Shown here piece by piece: positions 55,316 through 64,000 of a stretch of 64,000 nt of DNA. The notes beneath the pieces are model-generated. The model saw only the letters and a program-made list of their open reading frames with translations. It made no database searches and was not told where the DNA came from. This DNA comes from Adiantum capillus-veneris (lineage: Eukaryota; Streptophyta; Polypodiopsida; Polypodiales; Pteridaceae): the NCBI GenBank assembly GCA_014529385.2, contig CM043960.1, forward strand, positions 76,531,910 to 76,595,909, in the 5' to 3' direction. Every line of letters starts with the position of its first letter. Positions within the stretch are counted from its first letter, which is position 1. Both the position numbers and the translations under genes were made by a program.

Positions 55316-58300
55316 CATGCAAGCCGCCAAGAGGGCCAAGAAGAAGCTCTCGCAAAAGGAGAAGCTGCAAGAGCTACCACTATACCAATTGGACCCCGAT
55401 TCAGTCAAGAATGCCAAAGTGACCTACCTGTCAAAGGAACAGCTTGAAGAGCAGAACACAACAATGTTCATAGGAAGATTCAAGAGCGAGGAAGGACATT
55501 AGGTAGAATTGCAACTTCTACCCAAAGAAGTGTATGATGTCGCTGCAAAGCTCGAGACCAAAGAAGCCAACCAAAGGCTAGGACTCAGGGATTTCTATGA
55601 ACAAGAGCCGTATGGAGTGGACTTCCAAAAATCTTGTGAGCTTTTGTCCACAATCAAAGAAGATGGAAATGCTCAAATCTCTGACCAGCAAGGGAACAGA
55701 GTTGAAGTGGTGATTACCAAAGAGATAGTGGTAGAAGCACTCAATCTTCCAACAGAGGGAATGACAATGAGGGCACAAGATAGAAAGATGGCATGAACCT
55801 TCACCAAGGAAACCATCGCTGCTACATTTGTCGACCTCATTCAAAAATAGGTGGAAGAGCCGGCAAGGTTATACCACCAACAATTCCACTTCCTTGCCAA
55901 AAGACCGCGGTTGCCACAACCTTTACACAAGTCCTCAAATCAACAACCAGGCAACCAATTGACCATGCACAATGTTTTGTCCACATTGAAGGGGACAAAG
56001 AAAGAGGGAAAAATTACATACATGGGAGCACCAAAGGTTCTGACCAGAATTGCCTACCATGCTATCGGCATGGCTGACAACTTTCTGCATGTCCCAGATC
56101 AAAACACTTGGATAGTGTCAGCACACCCTTCCCCTCAAGCTACAAGATCTGCCAAGAGAACATATAAGTCAGATTAAGATTCTGCTGAGAGCTCGCAAGA
56201 ACGGCATAGTAGTGAAAGCTCGGATAACGAGGAAAAAAGAGCACGGCGGGAAGAAATGAAGAGAAAAGCCGTAGCAGCACACCAGGAGGAACCTGTATAA
56301 AAACAAGCCTGATTTGAAAGAGAAAAGCACTCTTACGAACGTAGCTGCCAAGCACAAGGTAAGGACCCGGCAAAATGGGTACCCATTGAGCTTAAAGGTG
56401 CAAGAACAAAACATCATACCAGGAAACATGCAGAAGATCCCACAGAATTACTCAAAAAGATGTATCAAGGAGCAGAAGCTTTAAAGCTGAAAGAAGCCCA
56501 AGAAGAGGAACAAAAAGCTAAAGAGGCGGTGGAACAGCAAAAGCAAGCAGAGGAAGCAACGAAAGAAGGAGAAGCATAGAATGATCAAGGTGATGTGTCT
56601 CCCTGAATTTCTTCACCTGTTTCAGAACAGCATGATCAACCCATGTCGAGCCCACCACCTTCACTAGTAGATAAAGCCACAGAAGCTGAACACACAAAAA
56701 AGACAGAGCCTGAACAAAGAGAAGCAGCTGGCTCGGCACAACAAGCAACTGAATCTACACAAGAGCAGCAAAAAGAGCAAGACAAAGAGTCAGAAAGGGC
56801 AGTGAGTCATGTACTAGAGGACAACACAAACTTTGAGAAAACAAGAGAACAGGAGTCTGAGGAAATACCTTATACCTAAACGTAGCAAGAACAGGCCGAG
56901 GCACCCACAAAACCTCAAGATGACACAACGGAGATGATCAGCCACATAGCCTCAAGGGCAACAACGACCAGCCGCCATGACGCAACCAAAAGATACACAA
57001 GAGACTGTAGAAACATCAAGGTAGCTAGCATGAAATGAAGATTGTCAATCAAACGATGAAGTGATCCTGCAAGTCAACGAGTATGCCAAGAAAATGCAGG
57101 ACATGACGGAAAGACTCCGCTCAGCAACACTTAGTTGTAGCACAAAGGCCAAAGAACTAGAGATGGTGATTGACACCCTCCAAGGGGAGTTAGACGACAT
57201 ATTAAACGTCATCACCGATCTACAAAGGCAAGTGCAGGAGTTGCAAGCGGAAGCTGAACAACATCAGCTAGCATGGGATAAACAACAGAAAGAGATGGAG
57301 GAGCTCGATGATCTGCTTACAAAGTTGTCAGATGCATGCAAAGCAAAAGATGAATAGCTGACAGAAGCTACAAACGAACTTCTAACTACAACCGTATCAA
57401 TTCAAAAAATGCAAGTACAATTAGATGTAGCGAATGCTTCCCTACAATACTCAGAGCAAAGAATAAATGATTAGGTAATCACTCAATTTGGGAGGGTCCC
57501 TTGTGTGTGGATGATTCCCTTTAAAGTACCGAAGTGATAGCAAACGAAAGTCTAAAACACTCATACACAAGACACAAACGGTCAACCACACATACACACC
57601 TAATAATGGTCAAATGATTGAAGGGTGTTAATATTGACTCAAGACTAGAGGTAAAGCAGGCTCCTAAAGGCTGAAAAAGCAGAGATTTTGAGGGCTTAAT
57701 TGAGGAGCCAAATGAGGTGTGATTTAGGCGTGTGAGGGCTCTATGGAATGGCGGAGGAAAGCACACACACACACAACTTGCACTAGCCAATGGTACCCTC
57801 TATGAGATTAATGCTGAAGCAAAATAAGATAAAAATGAATACAACCCAAATTGAAAAATCACACACACACAAGATTCTTAGATGTCACTAATCAAGTATT
57901 AAACCCTCTACTAGCCAAGAGAGTAGTGGTTGTAACATTTAATGCACTAGTAACTTGTGTGTAGCGGAAATTGATAACATAGTGAGCATTTCATTAAGAA
58001 CAAGTTCCTAATGAGCATAGAGAGAGTACTTAATTTGAGAAAGCAACATAGAAATTTACACCTAGCTAGTTTAGCATAGACAATACTTGAAAAGACAGAG
58101 AAATAAAACAATTGACAATAGTTGAGGACCGGATTTACATGGAGCCAGTCCCCCCTCAAAAAGGCTTTGTATTATAGCTTCTCCCATGTTCAAAGGAGAC
58201 TTTTGTACAATACAATCTTTGTGCTCCTTGACAAAAATCCTTGGTACAATGAAGATGGAAGCTTCGTGCACCAAATTATTCTTGAAAAACACACCTAGTG

Positions 58301-58994
58301 TCCCTAGCCTCAATCCCAAGACCTCACACACCTTCAAAAATGGTGAGAGCTAGCAGGGAATAAGGAAATATTTAGAGAAAGAAGATGTATCTTACAAGAA
58401 ATAAGTATTCTCCTCGCATAATCACTCTAATAGAATAGCTTAGCTTAGCTATTAGCATGGTAGAGGAGATGAGCATGCAAATGAAGCTTAGCTCTTGGTT
58501 GGATTTGCATTCCATAGACAAGAGTTGTTGGTGTAGGCCTCTACTTCTCAATGCTTGGAGATGGAGAACCCTATCGGATCCAACACAAGCCCAAATTCAC
58601 CATATCACATCAATGACACAAGAAAAAAACCCTTATGTTAGAGAGACCTAACCAAATCTATATGTGTTCCCAGAGATGGCTAGTTCACCAGATATGTACC
58701 CTTTTTATTTTTCTCAAGTGTTTCACATATGCCACCCTATACTTTCTTGTGAATAGGATTTGTCAGAGAGACTAGCATGTGAGAAAAATTTTGAGGAGTT
58801 AGATTGGCTAATACGGCTATGGACTACTAGTGATCCCTAAACAATACCAAATGTTTCTCCAGTGGCACAATCAATAATAGAGATTAAGGAGGACTATAGC
58901 CTCACTGAAAATGATTTTGTTTATCTAGATGATGAGGATAGAGGCCTAGCCTTAGGGATGCCCCCCGGTCTATATAATATCCTCTTCCCTTGAT
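55316..58994 (+). pseudogene. Broken coiled-coil ORF, retroelement-associated
   Basis: One frame can be followed from MQAAKRAKKKLSQKEKLQEL (55316) through stops at 55501, 55794 and later, to LDDEDRGLALGMPPGLYNIL (58980), with a 1282-bp insertion at 57475. The N-terminal part has VVITKEIVVEALNLPTEGM, a pattern that reminds me of an uncharacterised domain found in plant retroelement proteins. The middle is Glu/Gln/Lys-rich. Residues from 57061-57470 have heptad-like Leu/Ile spacing (LEMVIDTLQGELDDILNVIT), a long coiled coil. It sits between palindromic modules and an X-type LTR at 60333, that is, in the position where some gypsy elements carry an env-like or extra ORF. No membrane segment is seen. 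Function unknown. Confidence 0.6.
57475..58756. mobile_element. 1.28-kb insertion in the coiled-coil ORF, LTR-like
   Basis: Flanked by GATTAG (57469-57474) and GATTTG (58757-58762). Deleting the insert and one repeat copy restores the frame (QRIND then LSERLACEKNF). Part of it (57931-58560) is homologous to the gypsy-1 LTR, including both conserved hairpins. It has no coding capacity, so it is probably a solo LTR of a related family; its ends are not a clean TG...CA. Confidence 0.65.
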
Positions 58995-60332
58995 TCCATA
59001 AGTGTGACGCATAGGTAGGTCAGGGGTCTAGATTTTGTTTTAGCTTGTTTTCCTTGAATTTTTGGTCTTTTCACACTGAGATTCCTCCTTAAGGTATAGT
59101 TCCTTGTGCTTGATATTGTCCTGTAGGAGCATTGAGAAAACTTATATGGATCTCCATACACATGGCTACAGACATCTTTTTCAACAAAATGAGCTACTCC
59201 ATACAGGAACAGGTGTTATTCTTCCATGACTGGTTTCCTATTTTCACTGCCATTTGTTTTATGTGTATATGCTACTAGTATGGCATGATCGTAGACTGTG
59301 ACATTATGTTGCTACTTTGCCACATAGATTGATTCATGCTTGTGGATATTTATATTTGCTGATTGTGGTTTTCCATGGTTTGATTAAGTGCATTTAGTTT
59401 TGTTATCTGCCATTATAGATGTATAAATTTGTCTTTGCTTAGGTTGATTGAACTAGAGTTTAATCTTTTAAATGATCCTTGAGGTTCGAAGGCTGTGACT
59501 TTAGGTTAACTCATTTACTTGACCACTAGTCCTAGTCGGTAAAATTATCTGGGTGTTTGAGACCTTAGGAGTGTTTTAGGCATAGACAAGCTTGCTCACT
59601 TAAACAACAAAAGGCACTAGTGAGAATACAAAGGAAATGAAAGCATAAAATAAAAGTTCCACAAAATAAAATCTTAAGCTGGAAGAGAAATCCCGTCTTG
59701 ATTTGGTACTTCACTCACATGTATTGTCTATGGTACTAAAGCCCTAGAGGTTCCTAGTGTGGGCGCTTTTCTTTGAGAAGCAAAAAGGCTTGGGCATACA
59801 AAATAATCACACATGACAAATAATTTTGAACCAAAGTGAAAAAAAGAAAAATGAAGAGAAAAAGAAATAAAAGAATATGACATGAAAAAGACTTCCATAA
59901 GTGAAAAATTCAAGCTTTTGTTTGGAGTTGTGAGAGTTAGCTAGCTAATCAAAGTTAAAAGGCACAATTAGGGAATCTTGCATTTAGAAAATCTTCCTAA
60001 CTTAGCTAGTACTAGAGTAGTTCTTTTAACCTTAGTCATAGCTAACTAATCAAAAGACTCATCCATAAGCCCAAAACTCTTTATTGATTAATTTCATCAA
60101 AGTACAATTTATTTGTCCTTAATGGCAGTGTAGCATTTCATAATTCTTTGCATTTACTCATTTCCACATGTACTTTACATTCCCCTCATGCTTTATTGCC
60201 ATATAGTTTATCTTGCATACTCTCACGGTGACTTTGCTTTGCAGACATTCTATCCCAGATGCTCTACCACCTTGATGAACGAGCTTCGCCCCACTAGCTT
60301 CCGAGGACCGAATCTACATCAAGAAGGGGGCA
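58995..60332 (+). other. Presumed 3' untranslated region before the X-type LTR
   Basis: AT-rich, without ORFs of note. It ends in the purine-rich AAGAAGGGGGCA (60321-60332), a good polypurine tract directly before the LTR. Confidence 0.5.
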
Positions 60333-60640
60333 TGTTAACTGATGATGGACACCTTATCACATTGTTTTCAGTCATGGGCCGGGCTTGTCGGTCCTATAGG
60401 TGCTTGGGTGATTGCCGATGAGAGGCGCACCACCTATCTCATTTGACAGTGTTTTTACTTTGACTGGCCAATGTGGGCACCCATGTGTGAATGGGTCAAA
60501 CTCATATAAAAGGGCCATTGTGACCTAAATCCCTCATTCTGAAGGGTGCATGCTAAAAAAGAGTGATCTTGACCTATCTCCTTCTCAGTCTCCATTGTTG
60601 CTCCACAAGTGTGTGTGTGTATGTGTGTGTGTGTGTAGCA
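60333..60640 (+). repeat. X-type LTR, 3' LTR of an element to its left, truncated
   Basis: Starts TGTTAACTGATG after a polypurine tract and matches the first half of LTR X (GGGCTTGTCGGTCC, GATGAGAGGCGCAC). TATAAAAG is at 60505-60512. Homology fades in a GT microsatellite (60609-60637), so the end is lost or diverged. Confidence 0.75.
60505..60512 (+). promoter_or_regulatory. TATA box in the X-type LTR
   Basis: TATAAAAG in the same context as in LTR X (CTCATATAAAAG). Confidence 0.6.
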
Positions 60641-61810
60641 GTTCTAAATCTATATATATATATACGCAAACGAACACTAACTGTTCACAGACCAACAATT
60701 CTAGAAAAGTACAGTGGATTTGTACAATAATCTATTTGCAGTTGAAAATAAATTTTGTACAAGGTAATGAAGATAATAGAATATAGCTCAAGAATCCGTA
60801 AACCCAAAGTCTGGGAAATTTTGCATCACAATAAGAGATCCACCATTTGTTAAGAACAGGACGTTTTAATCAAGGAAGGTAGCCCTCACCTGCACCCATA
60901 GCCACAAGAAAACAATTCGTTAGCACGTGACTGTACGCAGGTGATGTTGGGCATCCCAGTTGTTATCCATGTCACCATAAAAAGAACATAGTTCTTAACT
61001 TGTAATTTGTTCTTTTAGATAAAAAGGTTTCTTTTAGAAAAAACGAAGATCCTTGGCTTTTCTGCCAATCTGATACAAAAAGTGCTCAACCCCATAGAGC
61101 AGCCATAAAATCTGATTTTACTGTTTTTTATAAAAAGCTTTCTTTACCAATCCTTAAGATTTAAAGGAGTTTAAGGAGAATATCAAATTTTACCAGAACT
61201 TCATCCCTAACCAGATAGGAGCAACTTATATTCCATTGATTTATGTATAAGCCATCTCAAGCCAAACCTAAACTTACCACTTTCTTGTATATAAACAACA
61301 TTTGGAACAAATCCTATTATTTGGAACTAGTTTTATAATCAAGCTGGGATATCCCCAAAAAAATTCAGTATTTACCACTTTTACCTACCTGAGATACCCC
61401 TATCTTAGATAAATTCATAACCATTATCCCCAAATAACCTTACTATTATGTTATGTCAATCATACTGCTGCCACATGCCAGCTAACAAATGTATACCACA
61501 ATACATTGGACGACTCAGTCACACAGAGAGCCCACTCAGACTCAGTCTGAGAAATATCTAAAAAGTCTCCGGCCAGGCTCAGATAAAGGGAAACTTTATG
61601 ACATACTCTGCATAACAAGCACCCCCCGTTTTTTTCAACATACAAGAAGCATTTTGTGTTACATACTGCAAGAAGCTTAGAAAAAGACCAGTTAACATAT
61701 ACTTTGAGAGAAAAATAAAAAACCAGCAGTCACTGCCACTAGCAAATGTTATTGAATATTCGAGGTGCCAACAAACTAAGGCTAGTTAAAATCAATGTGT
61801 ATGATGACTA
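60641..61810 (+). other. Intergenic DNA, nothing recognised
   Basis: AT-rich DNA with a short TA run at 60651-60663. No ORF, repeat or RNA gene is supported. Confidence 0.5.
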
Positions 61811-61955
61811 TGTAATGGAATTGGCCTATGAACTTAGAGAATAGCGGAATTAAGAGAATTAGAGTGAGCAACTTTGAGAGCATAGATGGTGGACTTAATT
61901 GGTAGTAGAAACTTAATCATAACACTTAATTAACTAGGCATGAGCAATACCTTTG

Positions 61956-62016
<61 letters not shown>

Positions 62017-63630
62017 AGAGAATATGACAACAGTTGAGGACCGGATTTATGTGGAGCCGGTCCCCCCTCCAAAAGGCATTTGTATTATAGATTCTCTCAT
62101 TAAGAGAGACTTGATACAATACAATCTTTGTGTTCCTTGAGACCTCTTTTGGCAATATGGAGATGGAAGCTTCATACACCAAGCTTTTGCATAATATCAA
62201 CAATCAATCTTATCTTGAAAACAATCAAGAACTCGTGAACATCATTAGTATTTGTGTTCCCTAAATCATTTGAGTGCATGAGGATGTATACTTTTATGCA
62301 TCAACTTGTGCCTTAAGCAACAATTAATCTACCTTGCAATACAATTAATCTACTTGCATTAAGTAACTAATCTACTTGCAATAAACCATTAGCCTTCTTG
62401 CAATAATTATAACATGCACTTTGTAGAAATAATTAACTATCCCAAGCCTCAGTCCCAAGACCTCAAACACCTTCGAAGGTGGAGAGAGCTAGCAGGGAAT
62501 GAGGGTAGGGAAGAGGAAGAAGAAACATTTCGTAGGAGAAAGAATTAGTTCCTCACTTATCATAACTCTTGTTGCTAGCATACATAATAGCATAGTAATG
62601 AAGAAGAAGGAGATGGAAAGCTTAAGCATTGAAGCATGGATCTTGGTTGGATTTGCACTCCATATCCAAGAGTGTTGGTGTAGGCTCTCAACCTCTACTT
62701 GCTTGGAGAAGGAGAGGGAGCTCTTGCACCTTGCCTAGCACACAATGAGAGTGTTTGTGAGTGTGTGTGGGTGAGTATACCCCCTAAGCAACCCCCTAGC
62801 TTACTTGGGTCGACCCCCCCCTTGTAGCTCATGCTTGAAGCTCATTAGACCCCTCCAGGCCTAGCCAATCATAAGCAGGAGGCATTACAAGCAGCAAGGG
62901 TAGCCTTGAGACAAGTGTCCCCCTTTCCCCTTTGAGAGAGAGGACTTGATAAATGAAAAATCAATTAATTAAATCCCCTAAATTATCATTGGACCCCTTG
63001 GGTGGCCAACCAATAGGCTTCAGGCACACAATGAGGGCAACATGAGGAGGAACTTGACAAGTGTCCCTTTTGCTTTCTTTGTACCATGCATGCCTTGTGT
63101 GAGTGTGTGGGTGTTCTCTCTCATCCCCCCTCATGTAGGGCTCGCCCCCTCCTTGTAGGGATTGAATCTTTGACTTTTTGACACCTCAACCCCTCATGCA
63201 TAGGCCCAGTTCCCACCACAAGCTTGGCCCTTAAGCACTTTAAGCTTGGGTTGGGTTCTCACCTCAAGTGCAACCCTAACATCTCAAGCATCTCAAGCAC
63301 CTCAAGCACCTTAGTCATCAAGCAGGACAAGCACCTCGAGCTGGGTCGGGTTCCCGCGCCTCAAGCTCAGCCTAAGGTCAAAGGACTTTTACACATATTA
63401 TTGGAGGTCTTCAATGAAGCTAACCCTAAGGTCTTATGCTCCATTGGTTAGCCTTGCTCTTTGATAGACCATATCTCATTTGGGCTCCTTTACCATTGGC
63501 CCTGTGTTGAGATAGATCTATAAGCACATGTCTATATCTTAACACTTGTTCCCGTTTATTCTCCCACATTAAGTGATCAGTTTAATATGAGAAAATCATT
63601 TGGGTTGGTTAGATATTAGTTTTTATGACA
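61811..63630 (-). repeat. Solo LTR of the gypsy-1 family (1820 bp)
   Basis: TGTAATGG at the left and TTTTATGACA at the right are the two LTR ends on the plus strand. Neither a primer site on the left nor a polypurine tract on the right is present, so internal DNA has been lost by LTR-LTR recombination. Flanks GACTA and GAATA may be a target duplication with one change. It is longer than the LTR at 7369-8954, partly through a (GA)n expansion at 61957-62011. Both hairpins are kept (62038-62063 and 62641-62671). Confidence 0.85.
61957..62011 (+). repeat. (GA)n microsatellite in the solo LTR
   Basis: About 27 GA units where the sister LTR has only GAGAGAGAG (7521-7529). Confidence 0.95.
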
Positions 63631-64000
63631 GAATAGGTGAGCAGTAATAGGAAACATTCATTAATATTCCCTTTTAGTGAAGTAATATGGTAAAAAAGTC
63701 AAGGTATATTTGAAACCAGCTATCTACCACACTCCTATATTATGATGCATTCATTCCCTATCAAATATCCGAAACTAGGGCAATAACTCCGAAGTATTCA
63801 GTAAATTCAGAGTATCCTTTTAGTTAAATCAGTAAATTAAATCTTCTATTCTAAAAAATTTAGAGTAACCAGCCAAGATCCGCTAAAGGAAACTATATGA
63901 CTTTCCCTATAGTATCAAGAACCTTTTAAACCAACCCCACTAGAGGCTTTTTTTTAAATATACTGCAAGATGGTAGGTAAGGACCAGTTCCTATATACTT
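63631..64000 (+). other. Right-edge flank, nothing recognised
   Basis: 370 bp of AT-rich sequence without an ORF or a match to the other elements here. Confidence 0.5.

Overview
This is nuclear DNA of a land plant with a repeat-rich genome. It holds one intron-containing plant gene, a pectinesterase in five exons with GT-AG introns. The rest is nested LTR retrotransposons primed from plant-type initiator-Met and Asp-like tRNA sites, long CT/CA microsatellites and two poly(G) runs of 36 and 40 bases. The species cannot be named from sequence; a large-genome fern or gymnosperm-like plant would fit, but that is a guess. There are no prokaryotic, organellar, CRISPR, tRNA or rRNA features.

Layout. 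1-2645: 5' end of an LTR element (X, minus strand): LTR, primer site, 80-bp tandem repeats and gag. It abuts the integrase end of a second element (gypsy-1, minus, 2646-8954) that keeps its 5' LTR, initiator-Met primer site and decayed gag-pol. 8955-9660: copia RNase H tail carrying an internal duplication. 9661-12095: microsatellite-rich upstream DNA. 12096-14949: pectinesterase, apparently intact. 14950-19150: intergenic DNA with copia relics. 19150-33150: gypsy element A (plus), split by copia element A (minus, 21924 to about 27600), which itself carries a 453-bp fold-back insertion. 34117-37140: integrase fragment of element D, split by a 1.83-kb insertion. About 37700-53096: gypsy element B (plus), split by copia element B (39781-45313), a nearly intact young element with 192-bp LTRs and a 5-bp target duplication. 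54500-58994: palindrome-bearing modules and a broken coiled-coil ORF with its own 1.28-kb insertion. 60333: an LTR of the X type. 61811-63630: a solo LTR of the gypsy-1 family.

The most interesting material is the A/B/X retroelement group. Its members share an Asp-like primer site and, with small changes, an N-terminal NLRSGRVL motif in the first ORF. Long leaders are built of repeats; in A and B these recur about every 285-295 bp and carry a palindrome that differs between A and B. The pol region of A and B carries, besides the normal DSGA/ILGRPF protease before reverse transcriptase, a second retropepsin-like segment (DTGA...ILGIPW) after the integrase. B also has two tandem copies of the integrase HHCC zinc-binding module, and a long AP-RT spacer is conserved between A and B. 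All of these copies are inactivated by stops and frameshifts. Functional statements come from family knowledge and homology between copies inside the window; no database search was possible.
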